A stretch of 64,000 nt of DNA from Betaproteobacteria bacterium. Its GTDB lineage: Bacteria > Pseudomonadota > Gammaproteobacteria > Burkholderiales > Ga0077523. The position numbers and the translations under genes are program-made. The stretch spans positions 1 through 64,000 of the forward strand of contig WGLR01000014.1 in NCBI GenBank assembly GCA_016125475.1. Direction: 5' to 3'. This document shows positions 1 through 12,915 of the stretch, in pieces. Below the pieces are notes generated by a model, which made no database searches, was not told the DNA's origin, and worked only from the letters and a program-made list of their open reading frames with translations. Each line of letters begins with the position of its first letter. Positions within the stretch are counted from its first letter, which is position 1.

Positions 1-3000
1 CAGGATCGCGTGCATCGGCGTACGCAGCTCGTGCGACATGTTCGCCAGAAACTCCGACTTCGCCTGGTTCGCCCTCTCCGCCTCCTCCTTCGCCCTCAGC
101 AGCTCACCCGTCCTCTCACCAACCTCGCGCTCCAGCTCGTCTCGGTGACGCCTGAGTGCTTCCTGCGCGTGCCGGAACTCGGTCACGTCGATGTGCCCGC
201 CGACCATGCCGATCGGCTGTCCGCCCTCGTCCCGCCTTACCTGTGCACGGGACACGATGCTGCGCCAGGTCCCGTCCCGGTGACGCATGCGGAACTCCAT
301 CTCCATGCGATCGGTGCTCGACTCGAGCGCACGCCGCACGGACGCGAGCGCCGCGTCCACGTCGTCCGGGTGCAGGTGTTCCTGCCACGCCTGGAAGGAA
401 TCCTCGAATTCGTCCGGCCCGAAGCCGATCTGTGCCTTGTACGCCGGCGAGAACCTCACGTCGCACGAACGGATGTCCCACGACCACGTGCCCATGCCGG
501 ACGCCCACACGGTCGCGCGCAGCGTGGCCTCGCTGTCGCGCAGATCGCGTTCGACCCGCGCACGTTCGGCCTCCATCGATGCGTTGAGGTGCGCGACCTT
601 CAGGCTCTCCGCAACCTGCGCGAGCGTCTGCTTCTCGTGGCTCGTCCAGTCGTGGGCGTCGTTCCGAGCCACGAAGAGGCCGCCCCAGGGCTCGTTCTGG
701 AACGTGCTGGCCACGGCGACACCGATGAGCGAACGGGCCGCCGCGCCACCCACGCTGCGCACGAGCGACGCCCCCTCCGGGTCACCGCCGGCGTCGGAGA
801 ATGCGACGGTCTCGCCACGCCGCAGGATCGTCGCTGCACCGGGCGTCCCGTACAGTCCGACGCGCGGCGTCTCCGGTGTGCCGGGAACACCGTCCCTGGC
901 AGCGAACCGCGCGTCGAGACACTTGCCCTCGGCCCAGTCCCAGTAGGACACGTCGCACCCGGGAACGGCGCGCGACAGCGCGGCCACGGCGTGACGCAGG
1001 AGATCCGGGAGCGAAGTACCCCGATTGATCTCACCCGCGATCGCGTTCAGGACCTCGAGCCGCTTCTGCCCGTCCTTCGCGGCCTGCTCGAGCGCGCGCC
1101 GGTCGGTGATGTCCACGACCGCCGCGATCACGAAGTCGCCGGCGTCCCCGAGCCGCAGCGCCGTCTTCGTGCGCAGGACCCAGCGCCCCGCCGACCCGAA
1201 CCTCGCGACGAACACTTCGTCGACGAAGCCCCCGCCGTTCGCGAGCAGCCGGTCGTCCTCGCTCGCCAGGCGTTCGCCCAATTCGTCCTCGTGCAGGGAA
1301 GGTTCGTGGACCCCGACCAGGGCCTGGCGCGGGAGGCCGACCAGGGCCGCTGCCGCCTCGTTCACGGTCACGTACCGGTGACCGGCATCCTTCACGAAGA
1401 TTCCGATCGGCACCGCGTTGAGCACGGCGTCGAGGTATTGCAGTGCACGCTCGAGCGCACGCTCGGCCCGTTGCCGCTCCTCGCGGGTCTCGGTGAACTC
1501 GAGGGCGACGGCGAGCGAGTCGGAGATCTCCCGTACGACGTCCGTCTCGCGGGCACCCCAGGCGCGCGGTGCCGCCGTATCGAGCGACAGTCCGCCACGC
1601 AGGCGACCGTTGCGACGGATGCCCGCACCGAGCAGCGCACCGATCCCGCGACCGGACAGTTCCCGCGCGAGAGCGTGCCAGTCCCCCTGCGCGTCGACGT
1701 CCGGGATCGACACGATGCGTCCCGCGTCCAGTTCCGTCGCGATCGACGCGGCGGCACCACCCGCGAGTTCGAACCCGTCGAGGCTCTCTCCCGGGTCATG
1801 ACCGGCGTGTGCCGAGACGCGCAGCCGTTCCTGCTTGTCGACGGTCCAGTAGGCAGCGCGAACATTCGGCACCTGCGCGACGAGCGCATGCAGCGCCTGC
1901 GCGACGAGCTCGTCGAAGCCGTGGCCGGCGAGCGTCGCATCGGAGAGCGCGTTCAGGATCTCGAGCCGCCGGCGCGCTCCGACCGCGGCCAGTTCCGCCT
2001 GCTTGCGAGCGGAGATGTCCGTCGTGACGCCCAGCACGTAACGGCTCCCGTCCGGCAGCATCACGAGCGACTTGCTCTTCAGCAGCCACTGCATGCGCCC
2101 GTCGGGGCGCTGGACCTGCGTCTCGAAGACCAGATCGCGGCCCGTCTCGAGAACCTCGACGTCTTCGGCACGTCCCTCGGCCGCCGTCTCCTCGGGAAGG
2201 AGTTCGGCATCCGTCAGACCCGTCGCCTCGGCGAGGGGGCGTCCCAGCCAGCGCGCCGTCGCCTCGTTCATGAGGATCCACCGCCCGCCGGTATCCTTCA
2301 CGTACACGTTGTTGGGGATCGTGTTCAGGATCGCGTCGAGGAACGCACGGCTCCGGTCGAGCGCGATCTCCGCCTGCTTGCGGCGATCGATGTTGAAGAG
2401 GCAGACGGTCACGTACTCCTCTCCGTCGTCGAGGCGGAACGCGCGCTTGTTCTTCATGACCCAGTGGCGCTCGCCGGACGCGAACGTGTACTCGTCCTCG
2501 AAGGAGGACTCGCCGTTGTCGCTTCGCAGGGCCTCGTCCTGCTCGACGTTGCGACGCGCCGTCTCGGGCGCGAAGATGTCCCAGTCGGTCCTGCCCACGA
2601 ACGCCTCGCGCGGGAGCCCCTGGAACCGCAGCATCTCCTCGTTCGCGACGACGAACCGGTGGGCGCCGTCCTTCACGGTGATGGCCATCGGAATGGTCTG
2701 CAGCACGGCATCGAGGAACGCGCGGCTGCGCACGACCGCCGCCTCCGCGTCCCGCCTGTCCGTGATGTCCACGGACGAGACGACGATCATGCGCCGCCCC
2801 TCTTCGTCCTCGAGGCCACGCTTGGTCTTGAGGAGCAGGCGCGAGCGCCCCAGAGGATCCTCGAAGGCTTCCTCGACCGTGAACGCATCGTTCCTCGCGA
2901 GTGTCGCGGCATCCTCCGCGCGGTAACGGGCACCGGTCTCGGCACCGAAGATCTCGACGTCACGGCGTCCGACGACGGTATCCGTGCGCCGGCCGATCAG

Positions 3001-6000
3001 CTCGAGCTGCGCGTCGTTCGCGAACAGCCAGCGACCGGCATCGTCCTTCACGAGCATCGGATTCGGGAGCGCGTTGAGGATCCGCGACATGAAACGCTCG
3101 CTCTGCTCGGCGCGCGCCTGGGCCTGCTTGAGGTCCTCGATGTCCAGGTAGGCACCCACGATGTACTGTTCGCCGTCCTCCTGTCTGACCGCGACCTTGG
3201 TCATGAGCATCCATCGGCCTGGCCCGTCCAGCGTCCTCGCCCGGATCTCGCGCCGGATGGGCGTGTCGCTCGCCAGGGCCGCATCGTCCTCCTCGTACGC
3301 GATGCGGGCGAGTTCGGCGGGCAACAGGTCCCCGTCGCACCTGCCGAGCAGGTCCGCCCGGTCGACGCACATGGCGTCGGCAAAGGCCTGATTGGCGCGC
3401 AGGATGCGGTGGTCACGGTCCTTGACGACCATGGGCGCGGGCACGGCCTCCACGAGCATCGACAGGAATCGCTCCCCGGCCTCCGCACGCTGCTGGGCAG
3501 CCTTCAGTGCATCGATCGGGGTCACGAGCCCGACGACGTACTCCGTGCCATCCGAGAGAATCGCCGGTGACTTGTGCAGCGACACCCACTTCGCACCCGC
3601 CCGGTGATCCGCGGCGCGTCGCTCCTTCGAGACGACGACCCGGTGGGCGAGCACGTCGTCGTCCTCGGCGTGGGCCTCCCGGGCGAATTCGTCGGGGAGC
3701 GTCTCCGTGTCGGGACGGCCGACGAGCTGCTCGCGCGGGACACCGAGCCAGTCGGCACAGGCCCGGTTCACGAGCATCCACCGGTGCTCGCGGTCCTTTA
3801 CGAACAGCGGATGGGGCAGCGCGTCGATCGTCGCCTGCAGGAAAGCACGGCTGGATTCGGCGCGCGCGAGCGCCTCGTCGCGTGCCTTCCGGGCGGCGAG
3901 TGCCTCGGCGTGAGCCGCGAGCGCGGCCGCGACGTCACGTGCGCACCGCCGCTCCTGTTCCGTCCAGTGATGCGGTTCGCGACCGTCGATCGAGAGCAGC
4001 CCGACTGCGCGCTCCGTGCGCCGGATCGCGAGACCGAGCGTCGCCCGCACACCGATCGATTCGAAGAACGCGGCACTGTCCGCGAGACCCGGCTCGACCG
4101 ATACGTCCTCTGCCGCAAGTTCCTCGCCGGCATGCAGCCGGTCGAGGTAGCCCGGTGCGTCGCGCCCGAGGTCCAGCGTGACGTCTGCGAGCGGGACCAG
4201 GTCGGGCTGGCCGTCCGACACCGCGAGCACGTGCGCGCGACCGTCTTCGTCCAGGGTGCAGTAGTGCACGCGGCGCCCTTCGAACATCGCCGAGAGACGA
4301 CGCACCGCGAGCTCCACCGCCTGCCCGAAGTCGAGCCCCTTCAGCGCGACCGTCGAGAGATCGTTGATGAGCTCGAGCCGGGCACGGGACGATTCGAGTT
4401 CGGTCATGGCATCCCGTCGCTCCGTCACGTCCATCTGCGACACGACGAGGATCCGGTCTCCGTTCGCGAGTCGCACGGGATTCTTCATCTTGTACATCCA
4501 GCGCACGCTGCCGTCCGGCAGTTCGTACGGCTCCTCGAACACCTGCGGCTCCCCCGTCGTGAGCGCCGCTTCGTCCTGGCCGGCGAAGTGCGCCGCCAGC
4601 GCCTCGTTGCGCAGGTCGAACTCGGTCCTGCCCACCACCGCGTCACGCGCCAGTCCGTCCAGCGCGAGCGCTGCGTCGTTCACGAGCAGCCACCGGTGTT
4701 CCGGCGTCTTCGCGGCCACCGGGAACGGCAGCGCGTTCACGATGGTGTCGAGCAGGCTCCTGCTCGTCTCGACCTCCCTCGCGAGCCGGTTGCGCTCGGT
4801 CAAGTCGACGGCGGCCGTGACGATCAGGGGATCGTCGCCCGCACGCCGCAGGACGGTCTTCATCGAGAGTGTCTCGATGGCAGCACCCGAGTGCGGACGG
4901 TAGAGGGTCTCGTACCGGATCGCGCCGTCGGAGGCGGCGGCCTCGCGGTCCCGGACGCGGATCTGCTCCATGACGTCGGACGGAAACAGCTCCGCGTCCA
5001 TCCGCCCGACGAGGTCTGCGGAATCGCGTTCGAGCCAGCCGCACATGGCCCGGTTCACGACGACGTAGCGGCCCTGCCCGTCCTTCACGCTGACCGGCAC
5101 GGGCATTGCGTCGAGGAGATCTTCCAGGAGTCGCGAGCTGGCTGCACGCGCCTCCGAGGCGAGCTGGATCTCGTGGACGTCGAGTCCGGCGCCCACGTAC
5201 CCCTCGCAGCGACCTTCCGCGTCGAACCGCGGCTCGCCATTGACGACCATCCAGCGCCAGCTGCCGTCGGCGTGGCGCAGCCTCGCGTGGAAACGGAACC
5301 CCCGGGGTTCGGTGCGTACCGCGTCGAGCGTGGCACGCACGTCCGCGAGGTCGGCGGGCTCAACCGAATTCATCCACGCCTCGCCGCGCACCGAGTCTCG
5401 CGGGACTCCCGTGATGCGCTCCCACGCAGGATTCAGGTACTCGACCTGCAGGTTCGCGTCGGCCACCCAGACGATGAACGGCGCGGCGTCGGCGAAGGCC
5501 TCGAAGCGGCGCCGTTCGTTCGCACGTACCACCTCCAGGGATGCGCTGGCCCGGCGACGCGCGCGGTCGAGTCCGAGCGCGAGCCCGAACAGCGCGATCG
5601 AAGCAATGAGCCCGGCGGTCAGCATCCCGTAACCCGAATCACTCGCGGCCGCCCCCGAAGGCCCGGACCGGATCCACAACTCTCCGAGATCGCTTCCTCC
5701 CGCGGCGCGATGGATGCCGAACGCGATGCCACGATTACCGGAAGCCGCGGCGCCCGTCGCCGTGACCACCTCCCCGCCGATGCGCCAGGAGACATCGAGC
5801 GCGTCGCCCCCTTCCACGCTCGCGAGAAAGGGCTCCAGACGTACCGGCGTGACCACGACCCCCGTCGCCTCGCCCGTACCGTTCCGCCGGACCGCCGCGA
5901 CGATGAGTAGCGCGGGCTCCCGTTCCTGGCGCACCCGACGCTGGTCTCCGTCCGGAACGTGCAGGTGGATCAGGCCGCTGTAGGCAAGCCTGCCCGACTC

Positions 6001-6534
6001 CACGGCACGCACGATCGCGTCGCGGCGAACCGGCTCCGCGTAGAGGTCGAATCCGTGGAGCACGTGCTCGGTCTCGCCGGTACCCCGGGCGACGTGCACG
6101 ATCGGGTAATGCTCGGGCGCATCGCTGGCAGGCCAGACACGAAAGGCCGGGTGCTCGCGACGTTCTGACGCGACGAACGCAGGCAGTTGCGCCTGCGTGA
6201 CATGCGGTGCGTACACCTGCCCGGCGACGCTTCGGGCCGTACCGGAGGGCAGCAGCAGCTGCCGCGTGTACGTGCTCCACTGCGCATCCGTGAAATGGTC
6301 GTCGCGCGTGAGCATCGCCGCCGTCCCGAGCGTGACCTGTTCCAGCGTCGCGAGGCGCTCGTTGAACCGGTCCACGACCCCCCCGGCCTGCTCGTTGAAA
6401 CGTTGCGAGGCCCCCTGGCTTCGGTCATATTCGCGGTAGCCCCATGATCCGAGCGTCACGGCGAGACCCAGCAGCAGGACTAGCCACGGTACGATCGAGC
6501 GTCTGGTGGAAGCGTTGTCTGGAGGTGGATGCAT
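1..6534 (-). CDS. Giant CHASE-PAS-GAF sensor histidine kinase, C-terminus cut by window edge
   Basis: About 2178 residues are visible on minus; the gene runs off the left edge, so the six-frame track misses it. The N-terminus ([13 protein letters not shown]) is followed by a transmembrane helix near residues 14-30, a CHASE-like extracytoplasmic domain to about 260 and a second helix near 310. I then count about ten PAS units, many opening with the phrase VKD..HRW..VN, interrupted by three GAF-like stretches (LELINDL, LEILNAL, LEVLNAI). The last PAS is of the PAS_3 type. The window ends inside the HisKA H-box ([12 protein letters not shown]), so the ATPase domain must lie beyond the edge. It is an inner-membrane sensor; ligand and partner regulator are unknown. 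It is a paralogue of the next two kinases but is separated from them by DUF192 and a repeat region. Many large plus-strand ORFs here are its shadows. Confidence 0.9.
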   Translation of the reverse strand, partial: MHPPPDNASTRRSIVPWLVLLLGLAVTLGSWGYREYDRSQGASQRFNEQAGGVVDRFNERLATLEQVTLGTAAMLTRDDHFTDAQWSTYTRQLLLPSGTARSVAGQVYAPHVTQAQLPAFVASERREHPAFRVWPASDAPEHYPIVHVARGTGETEHVLHGFDLYAEPVRRDAIVRAVESGRLAYSGLIHLHVPDGDQRRVRQEREPALLIVAAVRRNGTGEATGVVVTPVRLEPFLASVEGGDALDVSWRIGGEVVTATGAAASGNRGIAFGIHRAAGGSDLGELWIRSGPSGAAASDSGYGMLTAGLIASIALFGLALGLDRARRRASASLEVVRANERRRFEAFADAAPFIVWVADANLQVEYLNPAWERITGVPRDSVRGEAWMNSVEPADLADVRATLDAVRTEPRGFRFHARLRHADGSWRWMVVNGEPRFDAEGRCEGYVGAGLDVHEIQLASEARAASSRLLEDLLDAMPVPVSVKDGQGRYVVVNRAMCGWLERDSADLVGRMDAELFPSDVMEQIRVRDREAAASDGAIRYETLYRPHSGAAIETLSMKTVLRRAGDDPLIVTAAVDLTERNRLAREVETSRSLLDTIVNALPFPVAAKTPEHRWLLVNDAALALDGLARDAVVGRTEFDLRNEALAAHFAGQDEAALTTGEPQVFEEPYELPDGSVRWMYKMKNPVRLANGDRILVVSQMDVTERRDAMTELESSRARLELINDLSTVALKGLDFGQAVELAVRRLSAMFEGRRVHYCTLDEDGRAHVLAVSDGQPDLVPLADVTLDLGRDAPGYLDRLHAGEELAAEDVSVEPGLADSAAFFESIGVRATLGLAIRRTERAVGLLSIDGREPHHWTEQERRCARDVAAALAAHAEALAARKARDEALARAESSRAFLQATIDALPHPLFVKDREHRWMLVNRACADWLGVPREQLVGRPDTETLPDEFAREAHAEDDDVLAHRVVVSKERRAADHRAGAKWVSLHKSPAILSDGTEYVVGLVTPIDALKAAQQRAEAGERFLSMLVEAVPAPMVVKDRDHRILRANQAFADAMCVDRADLLGRCDGDLLPAELARIAYEEDDAALASDTPIRREIRARTLDGPGRWMLMTKVAVRQEDGEQYIVGAYLDIEDLKQAQARAEQSERFMSRILNALPNPMLVKDDAGRWLFANDAQLELIGRRTDTVVGRRDVEIFGAETGARYRAEDAATLARNDAFTVEEAFEDPLGRSRLLLKTKRGLEDEEGRRMIVVSSVDITDRRDAEAAVVRSRAFLDAVLQTIPMAITVKDGAHRFVVANEEMLRFQGLPREAFVGRTDWDIFAPETARRNVEQDEALRSDNGESSFEDEYTFASGERHWVMKNKRAFRLDDGEEYVTVCLFNIDRRKQAEIALDRSRAFLDAILNTIPNNVYVKDTGGRWILMNEATARWLGRPLAEATGLTDAELLPEETAAEGRAEDVEVLETGRDLVFETQVQRPDGRMQWLLKSKSLVMLPDGSRYVLGVTTDISARKQAELAAVGARRRLEILNALSDATLAGHGFDELVAQALHALVAQVPNVRAAYWTVDKQERLRVSAHAGHDPGESLDGFELAGGAAASIATELDAGRIVSIPDVDAQGDWHALARELSGRGIGALLGAGIRRNGRLRGGLSLDTAAPRAWGARETDVVREISDSLAVALEFTETREERQRAERALERALQYLDAVLNAVPIGIFVKDAGHRYVTVNEAAAALVGLPRQALVGVHEPSLHEDELGERLASEDDRLLANGGGFVDEVFVARFGSAGRWVLRTKTALRLGDAGDFVIAAVVDITDRRALEQAAKDGQKRLEVLNAIAGEINRGTSLPDLLRHAVAALSRAVPGCDVSYWDWAEGKCLDARFAARDGVPGTPETPRVGLYGTPGAATILRRGETVAFSDAGGDPEGASLVRSVGGAAARSLIGVAVASTFQNEPWGGLFVARNDAHDWTSHEKQTLAQVAESLKVAHLNASMEAERARVERDLRDSEATLRATVWASGMGTWSWDIRSCDVRFSPAYKAQIGFGPDEFEDSFQAWQEHLHPDDVDAALASVRRALESSTDRMEMEFRMRHRDGTWRSIVSRAQVRRDEGGQPIGMVGGHIDVTEFRHAQEALRRHRDELEREVGERTGELLRAKEEAERANQAKSEFLANMSHELRTPMHAIL

Positions 6535-6628
6535 GCGCGTGGTGTCTTTCCGGGATCTCGGCACCGCCCTCGTCGGGCGGCTTTTCACGGTCATCGTAGC
6601 CTTAACGGCCGTCCGGCAACGTCTCTTG

Positions 6629-7057
6629 ATGACGACCGTCCTGTTCGCGTGCACGGTTGCGCCGCTCGCCCACGCGGACCCGCTCCTCACGTTTCCCTTG
6701 CGGATCAAGGGTCACGCGCTGCGCGTGGAACTGGCCGACACGCCGGACACACGGCGCGTGGGACTCATGTACCGGAGCGAACTGCCCGGGGACGGCGGCA
6801 TGCTGTTCATCTTCGACCGGCCGTCGCCTCAGGCCATGTGGATGAAGAATACCGTCATCGCGCTGTCGGTCGCGTTCATCGGGGCCGACGGCCGGATCCT
6901 CGACGTCGAGGACATGCAGCCGATGACCGAGACGGCACATCCCTCCGCCGGCAACGCGCTCTACGCGATCGAAACCAATCTCGGCTGGTTCCGCCGGCAC
7001 GGCGTGAAGGCGGGCGACGCGGTCGAAGGGCTGGAGGCGGTGCGCAGGACACGGTAG
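6629..7057 (+). CDS. Exported DUF192 (UPF0127) family protein
   Basis: A small exported protein of 142 residues. The chosen ATG gives a compact signal peptide ([16 protein letters not shown]) followed by the DUF192 core: [21 protein letters not shown], a [18 protein letters not shown] block, [16 protein letters not shown], and the terminal [13 protein letters not shown]. The family has no established biochemical function. The track ORF begins at 6506, but that start would overlap the divergent kinase 1 gene (start 6534). The internal ATG leaves about 95 bases for two divergent promoters and places the signal peptide at the N-terminus. A start at 6533 (MRVVSFRD) remains possible. It is the only plus-strand gene among the kinases. 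The 250 bp direct repeat follows its stop. Confidence 0.82.
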   Translation: MTTVLFACTVAPLAHADPLLTFPLRIKGHALRVELADTPDTRRVGLMYRSELPGDGGMLFIFDRPSPQAMWMKNTVIALSVAFIGADGRILDVEDMQPMTETAHPSAGNALYAIETNLGWFRRHGVKAGDAVEGLEAVRRTR

Positions 7058-7072
7058 GAGGCGTTCGCCCCC

Positions 7073-7322
7073 CACCCGGCCTCCCGCACAAGCGGAGAGA
7101 GGAGCGCGGGCATGTGGGTGGGCCACGGCCCACGCGGACAACGCAATGCGTTGTTCCCCACCCGAAACGTCCGCGAGCGATGGGGCGCCGCCCGGTGCGC
7201 CTTGCGCACCCTACGCACGTTTCGCCCCGCCACCCCAGCTCTCTCCGCGTCGCGCGAGGAGGCGCGCAGGCACATCCCGCATCTGATTCCCTCCTCCGCG
7301 TGCAGGGGAGCGTCAGGGTAGG
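7073..7322. repeat. Copy 1 of a ~250 bp imperfect direct repeat
   Basis: The block from CCGGCCTCCCGCACAAGCGG to the GATTCCCTCC stretch recurs about 278 bases downstream with scattered substitutions and a 2 base length difference. Shared landmarks are GGAGAGAGGAGCGCGGGCATG, CGAGCGATGGGGCGCCGCC, a GGTGCGC-CTT-GCGCACC hairpin and GGAGGCGCGCAGGCACATC. The C-rich hairpin at its right end is degenerate here (CCCTCCTCCGCGTGCAGGG). It lies directly after the DUF192 stop and codes for nothing convincing. It looks like a duplicated dispersed intergenic repeat. Confidence 0.85.
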
Positions 7323-7350
7323 GGCAGGCTGACGAGACAGCCCTTCCATC

Positions 7351-7599
7351 CCCCCGGCCTCCCACACAAGCGGAGAGAGGAGCGCGGGCATGTGGGTGGT
7401 CACGGCCCACGCGGACAACGCAATGCGTCGTTCCCCACCCGAAACCTCCGCGAGCGATGGGGCGCCGCCCGGTGCGCCTTGCGCACCCTACGCACTTTTC
7501 GTCCCGCGACCCCAGCTCCCTCCGCTTCGCGCGAGGAGGCGCGCAGGCACATCCACATCTGATTCCCTCCCCCGCTCGCGGGGGAGGGCCAGGGTGGGG
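7351..7599. repeat. Copy 2 of the ~250 bp direct repeat
   Basis: The second copy starts at CCGGCCTCCCACACAAGCGG and ends just past the C-rich hairpin, about 30 bases before the stop of the minus-strand kinase 2. It is separated from copy 1 by roughly 30 unique bases (GCAGGCTGACGAGACAGCC region). It keeps the terminal hairpin intact, unlike copy 1. Confidence 0.85.
7565..7588. terminator. 11-bp GC-rich hairpin, possible bidirectional terminator
   Basis: CCCTCCCCCGC and GCGGGGGAGGG form an 11 bp perfect stem with a 2 base TC loop. It sits between the convergent ends of the DUF192 gene and kinase 2. There is no T-tract on either strand, so intrinsic termination is plausible but unproven. It is also part of repeat copy 2. 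Confidence 0.5.
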
Positions 7600-7631
7600 G
7601 CCCGTCGCCTGTCACCCCGGGTTCCCCGGCC

Positions 7632-10600
7632 TCACGCCGCCCCCTGCTCTCCGACCCCGGCAGCCCCTGCGCGTGCCGGCACGATCACGACGAAGCGTGC
7701 ACCGCCCCCCGGACCGGCCTCGGCCCAGATCCGGCCGCCGTGCTGGGACACGATCTCGCGGCAGATCGCGAGCCCGAGGCCCGTGCCGCCTGCCCCGCTC
7801 TTCGTCTTGCTGCTCTGCACGAACTTGTCGAACACGGCCTCGAATTCGCCGTCCGGGATTCCCATTCCCTCGTCCGCGATGGCCAGCCGCACGGCGGGCG
7901 TTTCGCCATCGTCCAGGTGATCGGAGCCCACCGTCACGTACACGTGGCGTCCCGCCGGCGTGAACTTGATCGCGTTGCCGAGCAGATTGCGCACGACCTG
8001 GGCCATGCGCACGGGGTCGCACCATGCCGGTACGGGCCCCTGCTCCACGCGGGTCTCGACGACGACGCCGCGCTCGTGCGCCACCTCCGAGAGCTCGCCG
8101 ACGACACCTTCCGCCACCTCGAGCAGATCGTGCCGCCCGAAGTCGTAGTTCATGCGACCCGCCTCCAGCTTCGAGAGGTCGAGCAGGTCGTTGAGCAGCG
8201 CGAGCAGACGACGGCCGCTCTGCTGGATGCGTTCCAGGTATTGCGCGAGCTTGCCGGCGTCGGCCGTGTCAGCGCTCAGCCGGTCCGCACCGAGCTTCGA
8301 GAACGACAGGATCGCGTGCATCGGCGTACGCAGCTCGTGCGACATGTTCGCGAGAAACATCGACTTGGCCTGGTTCGCGGCCTCGGCCGTGTCCTTTGCC
8401 TTCTGCAACTCCCGGGTTCGCGCGTCGACGAGTCGTTCCAGTTCGTCGCGGTGACGGCGCAGCGCGATCTCGGCTTCGGTCCTGAGCTTCTCCGCATTTG
8501 CGTTCATGCTGGCGACCATGAGGTACTCGGCGACGCGACGCGCCGTGTCCCGCTCGTCGTCGGACCACCTGTGCGGCGCCGGACTCTTGATCGCGAGGAC
8601 GCCCACGGCCCCGCCGTCGAGACGGAACGGCGTGTCGAGTAAGGCCCCGACGTTCGTGGCGAGCATGCGGCCGCGGTGAGCACGTGCTTCGGGGTCGTCG
8701 GCGTCCACGTCCGCGACCTCCACGGACTTTCCTTCACGCAGGGCAGCCAGGGACGCCGTCGCCGGAGACAGGTCGAAGGAGAGGGCGGGGGCGTGCTCGG
8801 GTGCTCCGCCGACCGCCGACTGCAGGATCCGGAACACGTCGTCCGGCCCGAGCACACCGTACACGACCCGCATCGGCGTGAGCATGCGCGACAGGTCCCG
8901 CACGGCCAGCGCGGTGACCTCGTCGAAGCGCCGGCGCTCCGCCATCGCGGATGCGATGACGTTCAGGACCTCGAGCCGCTCGCGATGCGCGGCGAGCTGC
9001 TGCTCCGCGAGCTTCCTCGCGGTGATGTCCAGGTTCGCGCCGATCAGGTACTGCGAACCGTCCCCGAGCCGCACGGTGACCTTCGTCTTCATGATCCACA
9101 TCGGCGTGCGCCCGGGCAGGCACAGCAGCGCCTCCTTGAACATGCGTTCGTCGGAATCCCACAGTCGGTCCTCGTCCGCGCGTGACTCGTCGGCGTAGTC
9201 ACGCGGCAGGAAATCGTGATCGCTCCGACCGATGAGCTCTTCCCGCGGCCGGCCGAACTGCTTCGCCGCGGCCTCGTTCACGAGCAGCCAGCGGTGGTCC
9301 CGATCCTTCACGAACAGCGGCAGGGGCAGTCCGTTCACGATGGCGTCGAGGAACTCGCGGCTGTGCGCGAGATCGAGCTCCGCGCGCTTGCGCTCGGAAA
9401 TGTCGGCCGACGTGCAGACCAGGTAGCGCCGACCGTCCGCGAGCGTGACTGCCGACTTCGACTTGAGCAGCCAGTCCACGCCGATCCTGGCGTCCAGCGT
9501 GCGCTGCTCGAAATACTCGATCCTTCCGCTCTTCCAGGCCCGCTGGTCCTGGCGGTCGAGAATCGCGCCCACGCGATCGCCGAAGATCTCCGTGGAGGTC
9601 CGGCCGACAACGTCTTCCGGCGAACGCCGAATCAGCTCGTAGAAGGAACGGTTGGCCAGCACCATGCGACCCTGCGCGTCACGCACGAACACGCATTGCG
9701 GCAGCGAGTCGAGCAGTGCGTCGAGAAATGCCTTGCCCTCGCGGACGGAACGTTCCGCGTGTTCCCGCTCCCGACGCGTCTCGATGTGCTCGAGCGCGGC
9801 GGCCAGTGCGGACACCGCGTCCTGTGCCGCCCGCACTTCGTGCGGCGCCCAGGCACGGGCCGAGAACGCGTCGGCCTGCAGCGACCCCACGAGTACGCCC
9901 CGACGCACGAGCGGCACGTCGAGCAGCGCGCCGACCCCGTAACGGTCGACGATCTCGCGGGACGCGGGGGGCAGATCGGTGCGCCGCGCATCGTCGACGA
10001 CGATCCTGTGCCCGGACCGGAGTGCTTCCGCGTAGGCGGGCAATTCCGTGAGGTCCTGCTCCGCGACCACCACCGTGAGATCGGCGCTGTCTCCGGCCGC
10101 GTGGCGGACCCGCTGCAGGCCCCGTGCGTCCACCTCGCAGTAGCTCACGCGCGTGCCCGCGAAGAGCTTCGCGAGCGCCTGCACCGTGAAGGACACGATC
10201 TCGTCGAAGGGCAGGCCGGCCATGGCACCCGCCGCGATACGCTGCATCAGTGCGAGCCGGTGGCTGGTCGCGACGGCTTCCAGTTCCGCACGCTTCCGGT
10301 CGTCGATGTCGGTCGACACGCCCACGAGGTAACGCTGGCCTTCGGCGGTCCGGATGACCGATTTCGTCTTGAGGCGCCACCGGCGTTCGCCCCCGCCGAC
10401 GCTCGAATGCACCTCCGCCATCAGCGTGACGCCGGTGTCCAGGATCTGTCGGTCCTCGCTCCGCGTGCGCTGGGCGGCGTCCGCGGGAATCAGCTCGAAA
10501 TCGGTGAGGCCCGCCACTTCGCGACGGTTCACGCCGATCCACTCGGCGAACGCATCGTTCACGAGCAGCCAGCGGAACTGCTCGTCCTTCACGACGATCG

Positions 10601-12905
10601 GGTTCGGGATCGCGTTCAGAACCAGTTCGAGGAACGCGCGGCCGCGCTCGATCTCCGCCTCGGCGGCCTTGCGGTCGTCGATGTCGACGACCGACACCGC
10701 GAGATAGGTCGTCCCGTCGGCGAGGCGGAAGGCGCGCTTGCGCTTGAGCACCCAGTGCGGATCCCCGTCGTCCACCGAATAGGGTTCCTCGAAACTCGAC
10801 TCCCCGAGCACGGCCATCAGGGCGGCGTCCTGGGAGAAATTCCGCGCCGTGGTCTCCGGCCCGAAGATCTCGTGATCCGTCCGACCCACGACGCGTTCCG
10901 CAGCCTGGCCCGAGAAACGCAGCATCTCCGCGTTCACGACGATGTTGCGCCCTGCCGCATCCTTGACGGCCACGCCGACGGGGACCGATTGCAGTACCGC
11001 ATCGAGGAAGTCCCGCGAACGACGGGCGGCGTCGTGCGCCTCCTGCCTGGCCGTGACGTCGACGAACGTCGCCACGAGCATCCGCCCGCCGTCCGGCATC
11101 GATACGGGGGTCTTCGTCTTCGTGAGCCACCGGACCGCCCCGTCCGCACGCTCGTGCCGTTCGTCCACGACGAGCGGCTCGCCCGACGCGAACACGTCCT
11201 CGTCCTCCCTGCGGTTCGCGGCCGCGCGGTCGGGGTAGAGCTCGAAGTCGTCGTGGCCGACGAGCCGCTCCCGCTCGATGCCCAGAAAGGCGCAGGTGGC
11301 ATCGTTCGCCGCGACGATCCGGAAGTCGGCGTCCTTCGCGACGACGGGATAGGGCACGGCATTCAGCACGGTGTCGAGCAGCGTGCGGGCCGCTTCGAGC
11401 CGCCGTTCGAGCGCATGCGTGTGCGACACGTCGGTCATGGTGCCGAGACAGCGCGTCGCGCGCCCGTCTGCGTCCCGGACCGCACGACCCTGGACTCGAT
11501 ACTCGCGGTACGCGCCCGCACGGGTGCGAACCCGCAGGACGATGTCCAGAGGCACGTCGTCCCGCATGAGCGCGAGCAGGGCGCGTTCGCGCGCGACCCT
11601 ATCCTCCGGGTGGAGCCGGGTGTCGAAATCCTCGAACGCGCGCGGGGTCAGGAAGTGGCCTTCGCCGAGTTCGTCCGGAGCCATGTCGAATGCGGCGGGG
11701 TCGAGTTCCAGCAGCGCGAGGAAGTCGTTGCTGCAGTAGAGCCGTCCAGACACGAGATCCCATTCCCAGATGCCCGCGCCACCGGCGGTCACCGCGAGCC
11801 GGTAGCGCTCGCGCGCGATCTGCAGCTGATCGCGCGCGTGCTCCTGCGCACGCTCTGCTTCCGCGCGGCGGCGTTCGAGCCGCCGCACCAGCCAGAAGGC
11901 GACCAGGGAAATGACCAGCCCCGTCGCGAGAACGTCCACCGCCGAGATCCGCTCCGCGATCGCGAACGCGCGCGAGGGAGCGACGTCGAGTTTCCAGACG
12001 TCGCCGGCACGCCGGCTGTCGAGTGTCTCGCGCACCCCGGACGGTGAGCGCTGCCCGAACGACACGGACGTCGTCCTGCCTCCCGGGATGCGGAGAGTCA
12101 GCGCCATCCCGGCGCCACGCTGCCCGAGCACGGACTGCACGAGCGCATCGAGCCGGATCGCGGTGACCGCGTAGCCGACGTGCGACGAGATCGCGCCGCG
12201 GTCGTCACGCGTGAATGCCGGCGCGTACAGCAGCACGGCCGGCTCGCTGTCGGTGAGTGGTGCTGCGGTCTGCGGATCCCGGCGGTGCAGGTGCACGATG
12301 CCGGAATACGCGATGTCACGTTCCTCCAGCGCGCGGTCGAGCGCCGCGCGCCGTGACGCGTCGCTCGCGGCGTCGTAGCCGATCGGGGATTGTCGGCCCT
12401 GCCCCTGCGGCTCGTAGGTGAGCGTGAGCGGGTAGTAGACGGCACGGTCGCCGGCAGGCCAGACCCGGTACCCGGAATACTTGCGACGCATGGAGGCTTC
12501 GTGTCGTCCGAGTTCCGGGCGCGGCACGCGCGGCATGAATCCCACGCCCGTGATGGCGGTGGTGCCAGCCTCCGCGAGACGCAGGCTCCGCATGAAGGCC
12601 GTCCACTGCGCCTCCGTGAGGTCCGGCCCGAGCGCGAAGGTCTCGGCCGCGCTGCGCGTGACCTGCTCGATCGCCGCGAGTTCCCCCTCGAATCGCTGAT
12701 GGACCTGACGGACCTGCGTGTCGAAACGCAGCCGGTCGAAGCGCGTGTTATCGTGCCGCAGAGCCAGCGCGATCAGGACCGTGAGCGTCAGGAGCGTGAC
12801 GAACACGATCCACGCGACCGCCGGCCTGCGTGGCGGCACCCGCGCCATCGACGCCGGGCGGTCCGGCTGGTCCGCCACGAAATCGCCGGTCTCGCGCGCG
12901 GTCAC
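7632..12905 (-). CDS. Giant CHASE-PAS-GAF sensor histidine kinase (kinase 2)
   Basis: 1757 residues from the chosen GTG. Order: helix ([19 protein letters not shown]), CHASE domain (from [12 protein letters not shown] through [14 protein letters not shown] to [10 protein letters not shown]), helix ([15 protein letters not shown]), then PAS_3-like ([18 protein letters not shown]), three PAS, GAF ([14 protein letters not shown]), two PAS, GAF ([13 protein letters not shown]), HisKA ([13 protein letters not shown]) and HATPase with N-box ([11 protein letters not shown]) and G-boxes ([16 protein letters not shown]). There is no receiver domain. The track ORF starts at 13286 inside the upstream kinase, which is spurious. 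GTG at 12905 has AAAGGG five bases upstream; GTG 12911 and ATG 12848 (MARVPPRR) are alternatives. It lies about 10 bases after the kinase 3 stop, so the two are probably co-transcribed. Confidence 0.93.
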   Translation of the reverse strand: MTARETGDFVADQPDRPASMARVPPRRPAVAWIVFVTLLTLTVLIALALRHDNTRFDRLRFDTQVRQVHQRFEGELAAIEQVTRSAAETFALGPDLTEAQWTAFMRSLRLAEAGTTAITGVGFMPRVPRPELGRHEASMRRKYSGYRVWPAGDRAVYYPLTLTYEPQGQGRQSPIGYDAASDASRRAALDRALEERDIAYSGIVHLHRRDPQTAAPLTDSEPAVLLYAPAFTRDDRGAISSHVGYAVTAIRLDALVQSVLGQRGAGMALTLRIPGGRTTSVSFGQRSPSGVRETLDSRRAGDVWKLDVAPSRAFAIAERISAVDVLATGLVISLVAFWLVRRLERRRAEAERAQEHARDQLQIARERYRLAVTAGGAGIWEWDLVSGRLYCSNDFLALLELDPAAFDMAPDELGEGHFLTPRAFEDFDTRLHPEDRVARERALLALMRDDVPLDIVLRVRTRAGAYREYRVQGRAVRDADGRATRCLGTMTDVSHTHALERRLEAARTLLDTVLNAVPYPVVAKDADFRIVAANDATCAFLGIERERLVGHDDFELYPDRAAANRREDEDVFASGEPLVVDERHERADGAVRWLTKTKTPVSMPDGGRMLVATFVDVTARQEAHDAARRSRDFLDAVLQSVPVGVAVKDAAGRNIVVNAEMLRFSGQAAERVVGRTDHEIFGPETTARNFSQDAALMAVLGESSFEEPYSVDDGDPHWVLKRKRAFRLADGTTYLAVSVVDIDDRKAAEAEIERGRAFLELVLNAIPNPIVVKDEQFRWLLVNDAFAEWIGVNRREVAGLTDFELIPADAAQRTRSEDRQILDTGVTLMAEVHSSVGGGERRWRLKTKSVIRTAEGQRYLVGVSTDIDDRKRAELEAVATSHRLALMQRIAAGAMAGLPFDEIVSFTVQALAKLFAGTRVSYCEVDARGLQRVRHAAGDSADLTVVVAEQDLTELPAYAEALRSGHRIVVDDARRTDLPPASREIVDRYGVGALLDVPLVRRGVLVGSLQADAFSARAWAPHEVRAAQDAVSALAAALEHIETRREREHAERSVREGKAFLDALLDSLPQCVFVRDAQGRMVLANRSFYELIRRSPEDVVGRTSTEIFGDRVGAILDRQDQRAWKSGRIEYFEQRTLDARIGVDWLLKSKSAVTLADGRRYLVCTSADISERKRAELDLAHSREFLDAIVNGLPLPLFVKDRDHRWLLVNEAAAKQFGRPREELIGRSDHDFLPRDYADESRADEDRLWDSDERMFKEALLCLPGRTPMWIMKTKVTVRLGDGSQYLIGANLDITARKLAEQQLAAHRERLEVLNVIASAMAERRRFDEVTALAVRDLSRMLTPMRVVYGVLGPDDVFRILQSAVGGAPEHAPALSFDLSPATASLAALREGKSVEVADVDADDPEARAHRGRMLATNVGALLDTPFRLDGGAVGVLAIKSPAPHRWSDDERDTARRVAEYLMVASMNANAEKLRTEAEIALRRHRDELERLVDARTRELQKAKDTAEAANQAKSMFLANMSHELRTPMHAILSFSKLGADRLSADTADAGKLAQYLERIQQSGRRLLALLNDLLDLSKLEAGRMNYDFGRHDLLEVAEGVVGELSEVAHERGVVVETRVEQGPVPAWCDPVRMAQVVRNLLGNAIKFTPAGRHVYVTVGSDHLDDGETPAVRLAIADEGMGIPDGEFEAVFDKFVQSSKTKSGAGGTGLGLAICREIVSQHGGRIWAEAGPGGGARFVVIVPARAGAAGVGEQGAA

Positions 12906-12915
12906 GGACACCCTT

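Noticed and set aside
10-5910. Long plus-strand ORFs of 1186 and 778 residues at the left edge
   Set aside because: They are antisense to kinase 1. Their translations are Arg/His/Val-rich with no domains, while the minus frame reads cleanly through CHASE, PAS, GAF and HisKA.
9216-12047. 943-residue plus-strand ORF, and 13897..17493 (1198 residues)
   Set aside because: These are antisense shadows of kinases 2 and 3, produced by high GC bias at codon position 3.
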